From assembly GCA_005503055.1 (NCBI GenBank), contig SCOX01000002.1, positions 62,001 through 126,000 on the forward strand: DNA of 64,000 nucleotides. Reading direction: 5' to 3'. Both the position numbers and the translations under genes were made by a program. The notes beneath the pieces were generated by a model. The model worked only from the letters and a program-made list of their open reading frames with translations, was not told where the DNA came from and ran no database searches. Below are positions 45,020 to 52,138 of this stretch, in pieces (the stretch's first letter is position 1; every line of letters begins with the position of its first letter). This stretch comes from Lysobacteraceae bacterium P (GTDB taxonomy: Bacteria; Pseudomonadota; Gammaproteobacteria; Xanthomonadales; Xanthomonadaceae).

Positions 45020-46222
45020 TCAACGCAGTCGTTCGAATCCGAACAGCTTCATCAACGGGTGCGCGCGCTTCTCCAATCGCGCGCGCAGCAGCCCCGCGCC
45101 GATCATGCTGTAGACGATGCCATTGCCGCCGTAGGCCATCGCGAACAGCACGCGCGGCCCCCACTGGGGATGGGGCCCGAAGAACGGCAACCCGTCGGGC
45201 GTCTCCGCGAAGGTGCCGGCCCAGCTGAAGGCCGGCCGCAGCGAGAGCTGCGGAAACAGTCCTTCGACGCGCTTCATCAGGCGCGCCGCCTTCTTCTCCA
45301 CGCGGACGTCGCGACGTTTGGGGATGTCGATCGAATCGTCCTCGCCGCCCACGAGCAAGCGTGAATCTCCCGTCGTGCGCAGATACAGGTACGGGCGCGC
45401 GGTCTCCCACAGCATCGTGCCTGCGAGCACGCCCGGGTCTATCGGTTCGGTGATGCAGGCATAGCTGCTGCGATTGCGCGCCACGTCCTGGTCGATCCAA
45501 CGCTGGGCTTCGTACCCCGTGGCGACGACGACATGACGTGCCGTCACGCGCGCCCCGCTCTCGCTGGCGAGCGTTACCTGACGCGACGTGGCGTGCACGG
45601 GAATCAGACGCGTACGCCCATGCACGCCCGCGCCACGACGTTGCAGCCGTTGCAGCAGCCGGTGCGCCATGCGGTACGGATCCAGCCGCGCGGCGGTCGA
45701 GGTGAGCAGGCCCGCAGGGGCGTCGAAGCCGTAATCGCGGGCGATATCCGAACCCTCCAACCATTGCGTGTCCAGCCGAGCGCGACGACGGGCTTCGAAT
45801 TCATTGCGCAACCGCCGCACGTGCCAACGGTGGCTGGCGAAATACAGGCTGTCGCTGGGCGCGAAATCCACATCGCGTACGCCACGGGCGAGTTCGCCAA
45901 GCAGACCGATCGCCTCCTGGCACGCCCGGTACGCCAGCACCGCCGATTCCTGTCCGACCTCGCGCGTCAGGTCGGTCAGGTGCGTATCGATCTCGTACTG
46001 CAGCAGCGCGGTGCTCGCCGCGCTGCTGCCCCAGCCGACATCGCGCTGTTCGAACACGCACACCTCGTGCCCGGCGTCGGCAAGCGCATCGGCGATGATG
46101 GCGCCGGTGATGCCGCCACCGATCACCGCCACGTCGCAGCGGACATCCTCCAGCAGCGGGTCGAACGCCTGCATCAGGCCGTTCTTGACGGCCCAGAATG
46201 GATACCCGCTTTTCAGGTCCAT
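45020..46222 (-). CDS. FAD-dependent oxidoreductase (D-amino-acid-oxidase family)
   Basis: The 400-residue protein has the FAD-binding Rossmann motif VAVIGGGITGAIIADALADAGHEVCVFEQ (~31-59) and GWGSSAASTALLQYEIDT, as in DAO/GlpD-like enzymes, plus the C-terminal FAD-contacting SWAGTFAETPDGLPFFG and GGNGIVYSMIGAGLLRA. The substrate is unknown; members oxidise amino acids, glycine or similar amines. It ends 14 bp after the siderophore operon in convergent orientation, and starts on the stop of the SemiSWEET-like gene (TGATG), so the two are co-translated. Confidence 0.85.
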   Translation of the reverse strand: MDLKSGYPFWAVKNGLMQAFDPLLEDVRCDVAVIGGGITGAIIADALADAGHEVCVFEQRDVGWGSSAASTALLQYEIDTHLTDLTREVGQESAVLAYRACQEAIGLLGELARGVRDVDFAPSDSLYFASHRWHVRRLRNEFEARRRARLDTQWLEGSDIARDYGFDAPAGLLTSTAARLDPYRMAHRLLQRLQRRGAGVHGRTRLIPVHATSRQVTLASESGARVTARHVVVATGYEAQRWIDQDVARNRSSYACITEPIDPGVLAGTMLWETARPYLYLRTTGDSRLLVGGEDDSIDIPKRRDVRVEKKAARLMKRVEGLFPQLSLRPAFSWAGTFAETPDGLPFFGPHPQWGPRVLFAMAYGGNGIVYSMIGAGLLRARLEKRAHPLMKLFGFERLR

Positions 46223-46497
46223 CAGCCGCCTTCCGCGCCCTGGCGCGATTTTCGGCGCGACACCATGACCTGACCGACGACAGCCGTGGCGAGTATCGCG
46301 GCGTTCGTCGCGACGAACACCACGTTACCCACCATCGCGCTATAGACGACGAAGCCCAGCGAAGCCACGCACTGGCCCGCGAAGAGCCAGCGCGATACGC
46401 CCTTGGCATCGGGATCGCGCGCGGTAGCGACGATCTGGCGCACCAGCGTCGCCAGCAGCACCGCCGACGCGAGCCAACCGATCACATCGGGATTCAT
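46222..46497 (-). CDS. SemiSWEET-like (PQ-loop) membrane protein
   Basis: A 91-residue protein with three membrane helices: DVIGWLASAVLLATLVRQIVATAR, RWLFAGQCVASLGFVVYSAMVG and VFVATNAAILATAVVGQVMVSRR. This is the single triple-helix-bundle layout of SemiSWEET/PQ-loop proteins, which dimerise to move sugars or amino acids. The ATG at 46497 (MNPDVIGW) matches the family start. It is translationally coupled to the FAD enzyme, which hints at a transported substrate for that enzyme; this is inference. Confidence 0.75.
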   Translation of the reverse strand: MNPDVIGWLASAVLLATLVRQIVATARDPDAKGVSRWLFAGQCVASLGFVVYSAMVGNVVFVATNAAILATAVVGQVMVSRRKSRQGAEGG

Positions 46498-46530
46498 CCG
46501 ACGCGCTTCTGGTCGACCCGCGCGCCGCAA

Positions 46531-46986
46531 TCAGTGCAGACCTTCCAGACCGTGCTTGAGGCGGCTCATTTCGTCGTGGCCGGCGCGCACCGAGGCGAAC
46601 GCCTTGTCGACGGTATCGCGCGCGGGCGGCGACAGGTCGGTGTCCTTCAGCGCGTCCTCGAACTTGTGCTTGATGTGGTCCTCTCCGCGCTCGACTTCCT
46701 TCACCACCGCTTCGTCGCCCTTGGACAGCGACGCGCGCAGATCGACGAAGACGCGGTGCGCTGACGCCAGCACCGTGCCTTCGTCTTCGGCCTTGCCGCC
46801 CTGCGACACGACGTACGCCTGCAACCCGGCCGCAGCCGCCTGGCGTTCGCTGGCGCGACGCTCGAACATCGTGCGGAACGTATCGTTCTGCACTTCGCGG
46901 GCAGCCTCGCGGTAACCGTCGACGCTGTCGATGGTGGTTTCGATCAGGCTGTTGATGACGCGCAGTTCATGATTGGTATTGGCCAT
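46531..46986 (-). CDS. PA2169-type four-helix-bundle protein (DUF2383)
   Basis: A 151-residue, all-helical ferritin-like protein: ELRVINSLIETTIDSVDGYREAAREVQNDTFRTMFERRASERQAAAAGLQAYVVSQGGKAEDEGTVLASAHRVFVDLRASLS ... ERGEDHIKHKFEDAL. The carboxylates and His at ferritin-like positions (E..EGxxVASAHR, EDHIKH) are kept. PA2169 proteins are stress-induced and of unproven role. It stands alone between the SemiSWEET gene and the response regulator. Confidence 0.88.
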   Translation of the reverse strand: MANTNHELRVINSLIETTIDSVDGYREAAREVQNDTFRTMFERRASERQAAAAGLQAYVVSQGGKAEDEGTVLASAHRVFVDLRASLSKGDEAVVKEVERGEDHIKHKFEDALKDTDLSPPARDTVDKAFASVRAGHDEMSRLKHGLEGLH

Positions 46987-47149
46987 TGTTTTCTCCGCAT
47001 TGCATGACTAAGTGGGGCCCGATCATGTGAGGTTGTCGGCGACGAATCCGTGAATGAGTGATTCGTGATGCGTTCATTCGCGGGATTCTCACGTTCGCAT
47101 CACGAGTGTTTTCGGAGGCTTGAAATCCGGTGTGGAACGAGCGTTCGGT

Positions 47150-47914
47150 ATGCACATGAACAACAACGGCCGACTGATCCTGATCGTCGAGGATCACCTT
47201 CCCATTGCGGAGATGCTGGGTGGTTTCTTCGAGGCGGGCGGCTATGAAGTGGACTTCGCACGCGATGGCGCCGAAGCGCTGCGGCTGTCGGCCAACAATC
47301 CCTACGATGCGATCCTGCTGGACCGCAACCTTCCGCGTATCGATGGCGTCGAAGTCTGCCGCCGGATCCGCCAGGAACAGCGTCGCGCCACGCCCATCCT
47401 GATGCTGACTGCGCGCGACACCATCGAAGATCGGGTCGCGGGCCTGGAGGCGGGAGCGGACGACTACCTGACCAAACCCTTCTCCATCGAAGAGCTGGAG
47501 GCCCGTCTTCGCGGCTTGATGCGCCGTTCGCGCAAGGCCGCGAGCGAGCCGATTCGCGTGGGCGATTTGGTGCTCGATCCGCAGTCGATGAGCGTGGAGC
47601 GGGCCGGAACGCCCATTCACCTGACGCCGATCGGCTTCCAGATCCTGCAGTTGCTGATGCGGCAGGCGCCGCGCGTGGTCAGCCGAGACGAGATCCAGCG
47701 CGAGGTATGGCGCGAGGAGCTGCCGGATTCGGATTCGCTGCGCAGCCATCTGTACATCCTGCGCAAGGCGATCGACCGCGGCCACGAAACGCCGCTGCTG
47801 CAGACTATCCCCGGCATGGGGTTCAGGATCGGCGAGCATCCTTCGGCCTTCACCGCCTCGCGCAGCCAGCGTGAAGGCGTCGCACTGGGGGCCGTGGGGG
47901 CATCGGCGCGGTAG
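47150..47914 (+). CDS. OmpR/PhoB-family response regulator
   Basis: The 254-residue protein has a receiver domain (LILIVEDHLPIAEMLGGFFEAGGYEVDFARDG; phospho-acceptor Asp in AILLDRNLPRIDG, Thr in LTARD, Lys in YLTKPFSIEEL) and a winged-helix DNA-binding domain (HLTPIGFQILQLLMRQAPRVVSRDEIQREVW ... SLRSHLYILRKAID). The last ~25 residues are a Ser/Ala tail. I use the ATG at 47150; another ATG follows at 47156. No histidine kinase gene is adjacent; the following genes encode heme oxygenase and a phytochrome without kinase domain. Confidence 0.93.
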   Translation: MHMNNNGRLILIVEDHLPIAEMLGGFFEAGGYEVDFARDGAEALRLSANNPYDAILLDRNLPRIDGVEVCRRIRQEQRRATPILMLTARDTIEDRVAGLEAGADDYLTKPFSIEELEARLRGLMRRSRKAASEPIRVGDLVLDPQSMSVERAGTPIHLTPIGFQILQLLMRQAPRVVSRDEIQREVWREELPDSDSLRSHLYILRKAIDRGHETPLLQTIPGMGFRIGEHPSAFTASRSQREGVALGAVGASAR

Positions 47915-47962
47915 CGCTTCGATGCGCTAGGCTTGGCGGCCCGATGCCTGGAATGCACGCCG

Positions 47963-48505
47963 ATGTCGCTGGGCGCAGTACGCAGCCACCTTCGACAGGC
48001 CACCGCGCCGGCGCACGCACGCGTCGATGCGCTGCTGCCGCACGGCGTCGGGCGGCGTTCGGATTACGCCGCCTACCTTCGTGCGATGCATCGCTTCGTC
48101 GCGCACGCCGCCCTCCCCGACGGCACACGCGAGCAGTACCTGCCGCTGATCTCGGCCGACCTGCGCACGCTGGGCATCGGCGCCGATGAAGTCGGCTCCG
48201 CGACCGCCCCGTCGAGGGATCGCTACGAACGCCTGGGCTGGCATTACGTGTTCGAGGGCTCCGCGCTCGGCGCGCGCGTGCTGCTGCGCCAGGCCGGGGC
48301 ATTGGGCTTCGACGCGGTTTCGGGCGCCTGCTACCTGAACGAGCACGCGGCATCAGGACGGTGGTCCGACGTGCTGCGGCAATTGGAAGATTCAACGCCC
48401 GACCCCGGGCAGCTCGGCCGCCTCGTGGCCGCCAGCAACACCGCATTCGCCGCCGTCGAAGCCGCTCTGGTCGACGCCCTCCGCATCGAGAGAGTCCCCG
48501 CATGA
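47963..48505 (+). CDS. Biliverdin-producing heme oxygenase
   Basis: The 180-residue protein resembles bacterial heme oxygenases (BphO/PigA/HemO): SLGAVRSHLRQATAPAHARVDALLP with the proximal His ~18, YLRAMHRFVAHA, a glycine-rich distal helix HYVFEGSALGARVLL (G-SALG) and the C-terminal helices. It makes biliverdin, the chromophore of the phytochrome encoded next; the genes overlap by 4 bp (ATGA). An upstream in-frame start exists but ATG 47963 fits the family. Confidence 0.9.
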   Translation: MSLGAVRSHLRQATAPAHARVDALLPHGVGRRSDYAAYLRAMHRFVAHAALPDGTREQYLPLISADLRTLGIGADEVGSATAPSRDRYERLGWHYVFEGSALGARVLLRQAGALGFDAVSGACYLNEHAASGRWSDVLRQLEDSTPDPGQLGRLVAASNTAFAAVEAALVDALRIERVPA

Positions 48506-50211
48506 GCGCCTACACCACGACCGATGCCGAAGTCTGCGCGCGCGAACCGATCCACCTGTCCGGTGCGATCCAACCGCACGGTTATCTGCTGAGTTGCAGC
48601 TGGCCGGACTGGACCGTGCGCCATGTGTCGGCGAACGTGGCCGAGTTGCTCGACGTGTCGCCGCGCGAACTGCTCGGCACCTCGCTGCGCGAACACCTCG
48701 ACGAGGGCATCCTGGAGGCCATCGCCGGCGCATTGCGCTTCATCGAACCGGGCCTGGCCGCGCAACGCGTCGCGACGGCCAACATCGGCGGGCGTGGAGC
48801 GCTGTGCGATGTCAGCACGCACCTGCACCAGGGCTTGGTCCACATCGAGATCGAGCCGCAGAGCGCGGGAACCGATCTTGGCGGAATGCTCAGCGCCAAC
48901 GCGATGATCGGTCGCCTCGCCGCCCAGGACCCGGGACCGACGTTCTTCGAGCAGATCACGTCGCTGGTGCGCGAGCTGACCGGCTACGACCGCGTCATGC
49001 TCTACCGTTTCCGCGGCGACGACGCCGGCGAGGTGCTCGCCGAAGCGCACGTCGACGACGTCGAGCCGTACCTGGGACTGCGCTACCCGGCCTCGGACAT
49101 CCCCGCTCAGGCCCGGCGCCTGTATCTCGTCAACCGTCTGCGCGTGATCCCGGATGCCAGCTACACGCCGGTGCCGATCCAGCCCGCGCTGCACTTCGGC
49201 GGCGCGCCGCTGGACCTGTCGCACCACGCGCTGCGCAGCGTCTCCCCGGTGCATGTCGAGTACCTGCGCAACATGGGCGTGGGCGCATCGATGTCGATCT
49301 CCATCGTCAGCGGCGGCCGGCTGTGGGGCCTGATCGCCTGCCATCATCGCGCGCCGCGTCTTGTGCCGCCCGGAATGCGCGCCACGGCCGATCTGTTCGG
49401 CATGTACGTGTCGATGCGCATCGCCGGCCATGAGCAGGCCACGACCATGGCGCTGTTCGATCAGAGCCAGCAGTTGGGCGACGTACTGCGCGAGGCGACG
49501 CAGAAGGGGCACTCGCTCGCCGACGTGCTTCCCACCTACCTGCGCGTGGTGGCGCGACTGCTCGGCGCCGACGGCGCGATGATGATCCTCGGCGCGCGCC
49601 AGGCCAGCATCGGCCCGGTGCCCGCTGGCGAGTCGCTGTCGGAGTTGTGCGCGTGGGGCGCGGCACGCGCCGGTGCCGTGGCGGTCTCGCATCGCCGCGA
49701 AGAATGGCGCAGCGATCCGCAACCGGCCGACGGTCTGGCCGGCGTGCTGTCGATGGCCTTCGGCCGCGACGGCGACGGCCTTTACTGCTTCCGCAGGGAG
49801 CAGGTCGAGGACGTCGTGTGGGCGGGCAAACCGCACAAGGCGACGGTTCCGACCGACGACGGCACGCGCATCGCGCCGCGCCACAGCTTTGCCGCATGGC
49901 GCGAGACCGTGCGCGGACAGAGCGTGCAGTGGAGCGATGGCGACCGTCGCATCGCCGAACGCCTGTACGACATTCTCATCGAGCTGCATCGCCGCAGCGG
50001 GCCCAACGCCGACGAACAGCAGGCCCTGCGCCAACGGCAGCAGGTGCGCGACGAAAGCGAACGCCTGACCCGGCTCGCGGCGATGCTCGGCGATATGCAG
50101 CACCTGGACGACGAACAGATGCGCCGGCTGGGCGACCACATCGGCGAGTTCGAGCGTCATCTGCACGGCATCACCCAGCGCGACGACGCCAAGGACGGCG
50201 GCGTGATCTAA
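48502..50211 (+). CDS. bphP: Bacteriophytochrome photosensory protein without kinase domain
   Basis: The 569-residue protein binds biliverdin at Cys 12 (TDAEVCAREPIHLSGAIQPHG). It has PAS-like (~10-115), GAF (~135-310; RYPASDIPAQARRLYLVNRLRVIPD, SVSPVHVEYLRNMGVGASMSIS) and PHY (~320-500; tongue motif PRHSFAAWRETVRGQSVQWSDGD) domains. After PHY there is only a ~65-residue helical tail rich in Gln/Arg/Glu; the HisKA/HATPase module is missing, and no PAS9-type domain as in Xanthomonas BphP is seen. Signal output must use another route, perhaps the neighbouring response regulator. Confidence 0.93.
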   Translation: MSAYTTTDAEVCAREPIHLSGAIQPHGYLLSCSWPDWTVRHVSANVAELLDVSPRELLGTSLREHLDEGILEAIAGALRFIEPGLAAQRVATANIGGRGALCDVSTHLHQGLVHIEIEPQSAGTDLGGMLSANAMIGRLAAQDPGPTFFEQITSLVRELTGYDRVMLYRFRGDDAGEVLAEAHVDDVEPYLGLRYPASDIPAQARRLYLVNRLRVIPDASYTPVPIQPALHFGGAPLDLSHHALRSVSPVHVEYLRNMGVGASMSISIVSGGRLWGLIACHHRAPRLVPPGMRATADLFGMYVSMRIAGHEQATTMALFDQSQQLGDVLREATQKGHSLADVLPTYLRVVARLLGADGAMMILGARQASIGPVPAGESLSELCAWGAARAGAVAVSHRREEWRSDPQPADGLAGVLSMAFGRDGDGLYCFRREQVEDVVWAGKPHKATVPTDDGTRIAPRHSFAAWRETVRGQSVQWSDGDRRIAERLYDILIELHRRSGPNADEQQALRQRQQVRDESERLTRLAAMLGDMQHLDDEQMRRLGDHIGEFERHLHGITQRDDAKDGGVI

Positions 50212-50722
50212 CGCGAATCTGGCGCGGCCAGGTTCGCTCACCCGACGCGATTGCTTCAACGAGGTCGTCAGCGTACACACGCAGCACGCATCGTGGCCTT
50301 GGCCGACGCGCTGTACGCGACGAATCGCATGCAAGCCGTTGCGTTCAGCTGAACGGCAAAGCGTCGTCACAACGGTTTCACGCCAAACGGCCGGAAATGT
50401 GTCGGCGGTGAACCATTGGCCGATACGGCCGGCACGTTCTTCATCGCACGCGTCATGCACCACCGGGCATCGGATGTCGGGAGGGAGGGACGGTGTCGAA
50501 CGAGCACGCCTTGCCATGCCATCGCCGCGCGCGAGCCGCATGCATGCGTGCGGCCGATGGATCGGCCCGACTCGCCGACCGTGTCCCGCGCGACGTTTCC
50601 TGCAACGAACCTCATCCACTCGCCGCTCCGGCAGCCGCCGGACGGTGAGGTTCATGCTGCGCGCCGCGCGGCTTTCGGGGGTCCGGCATCGCCCGGAGCC
50701 CACTACATCGAGGAGATGCGCA
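50212..50722. other. 511-bp gap before the DUF2092 operon
   Basis: No credible gene on either strand; overlapping open frames are GC artefacts. It should hold the promoter of the 50723-56646 cluster. I see no repeat, terminator or clear operator in it. Confidence 0.45.
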
Positions 50723-51526
50723 ATGCGCCGTTTACCCTGGTTCGCCGCCGTCACGCTGTTGTCGTGCGCGACGATGGGTCCTGCCGCCGCTGGCGGGCAG
50801 GCCGATGTTCCACCGTCGGCCGCGGTCGCCGCTGCATCCAAGGTGCAGCCCGAAGCGCTGGCTGCGCTGGAGAAGATGGGCAAGTATTTGCGCGGCCTGA
50901 AGAGCTTCGCGCTGCATGCCGACACCACGCTCGATCTGGTCACGGACGACGACCAGACACTGCAGTTCCCGGGAACGATCGACTACAAGGCGCGCGCGCC
51001 GAACGGTCTGTTCATCGACATGAGCACCGACCGCAAGCAGCGCCGCCTGTACTACGACGGCAAGACGCTGACGGTGTACGGCCCGAAGAACAAGCTCTAC
51101 GCGCAGACCGATGCGCCGCCGACGATCAAGCAACTGCTCGCCGTGGCCGAGGACAAGTACGGCATCGATTTCCCCTTGGCGGACCTGTTCCTGTGGGGCA
51201 CCGAGAAGGCGCCGGTATCGGCGCTGAAGTCGGCGGTCTTCGTCGGGCCTGGGCGCATCGAGGGCAGCGTCACCAACCAGTACGCGTTCCGCCAGGACGG
51301 CGTGGACTGGCAGATATGGATCGAAGCCGGCGACAAGCCGCTGCCGCGACGCCTGGTGATCACCACCACCGATGATCCGGCTCGGCCGCAGTTCGCCAGC
51401 ACGCTGACCTGGAACACCAACGCCGCTATCCGCGACTCCGATTTCGCCTTCACACCGCCGAAGGATGCAAGCCGCATCCAGCTCGTGGAAGTGGATGCGG
51501 TCGTCGCGCAGGAGGACGCCCGATGA
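50723..51526 (+). CDS. DUF2092 family exported protein
   Basis: A 267-residue protein with a signal peptide (MRRLPWFAAVTLLSCATMGPAAA). The rest matches the DUF2092 pattern: ALEKMGKYLRGLKSFALHADTTLDLVTDDDQTLQFPGTIDYKARAPNGLF, RRLYYDGKTLTVYGPKNKLYAQTDAPPTIKQLL, and later ADLFLWGT and RQDGVDWQIWIEAGDKPLPRRLVITTT. The fold resembles LolA/LppX lipoprotein carriers, so lipid or lipoprotein handling in the periplasm is possible but unproven. It starts the five-gene cluster and overlaps the next gene by ATGA. Confidence 0.85.
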   Translation: MRRLPWFAAVTLLSCATMGPAAAGGQADVPPSAAVAAASKVQPEALAALEKMGKYLRGLKSFALHADTTLDLVTDDDQTLQFPGTIDYKARAPNGLFIDMSTDRKQRRLYYDGKTLTVYGPKNKLYAQTDAPPTIKQLLAVAEDKYGIDFPLADLFLWGTEKAPVSALKSAVFVGPGRIEGSVTNQYAFRQDGVDWQIWIEAGDKPLPRRLVITTTDDPARPQFASTLTWNTNAAIRDSDFAFTPPKDASRIQLVEVDAVVAQEDAR

Positions 51527-52056
51527 ACGCCGCTCGCCGTGTCATTCCGCTTGCCACCTGCCTGGGCATGGTCCTGGGCACGACCGCGCTGCTTGCAGTC
51601 ACTGCCGATGCACACGCCGGGCCGCACGCCCGCGGCGGCGCGCGCACCAGCGTCAACCACGCCGGCGGCGGCGGTGCCGCGGCCGCGAATCGCGGCGGCG
51701 GTGCCAACGTCAACCGCGGCGCCGGTGCGAACCGCACCGCCAACGCGAACCGCAACTACGACCGCAACACCAACGTCAACCGCAACATCGACGTCCACAA
51801 CGACATCGACATCGACGTGGACGATCACTGGAACAACGGCTGGGGCGGCGACCATCCCGTCGCAGCTGCCGCAGCAGTGACGACGGCGGTGGCGGTGACG
51901 GCGGCGGCGATCGGTTCGATCGCGTACTCGGTGCCGCCCAGCTGCGTGAGCACGGTGGTCAACGGCGTCGCGTACCAGCAGTGCGGAAGCACCTGGTATC
52001 AGCCGCAATACGCCGGCACCACGGTGCAGTACGTGGTGGTGAATCCGCCCGGCTGA
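51523..52056 (+). CDS. Asn/Arg/Gly-rich exported protein
   Basis: A 177-residue protein with a signal peptide (CLGMVLGTTALLAVTADAHA), a low-complexity section rich in Asn, Arg, Gly (GGGANVNRGAGANRTANANRN, then DIDIDVDDHW), a hydrophobic Ala/Val helix (~110-135) and a C-terminal SCVSTVVNGVAYQQCGSTWYQP domain with a Cys pair. I recognise no named family, although the last part recurs in proteobacterial exported proteins. It is co-translated with the DUF2092 gene. Confidence 0.7.
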   Translation: MNAARRVIPLATCLGMVLGTTALLAVTADAHAGPHARGGARTSVNHAGGGGAAAANRGGGANVNRGAGANRTANANRNYDRNTNVNRNIDVHNDIDIDVDDHWNNGWGGDHPVAAAAAVTTAVAVTAAAIGSIAYSVPPSCVSTVVNGVAYQQCGSTWYQPQYAGTTVQYVVVNPPG

Positions 52057-52138
52057 CCGGGGTCGCGCCAGCCGGGGCCACCGCATTCGCACCACCGCAC
52101 GCCGCACCACCGAACGCCGCACACCATTCGGAGCCTTC

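Noticed and set aside
48331..50943. An 870-codon minus-strand frame opposite the phytochrome
   Set aside because: GC shadow of the coding strand; composition is typical of antisense frames.
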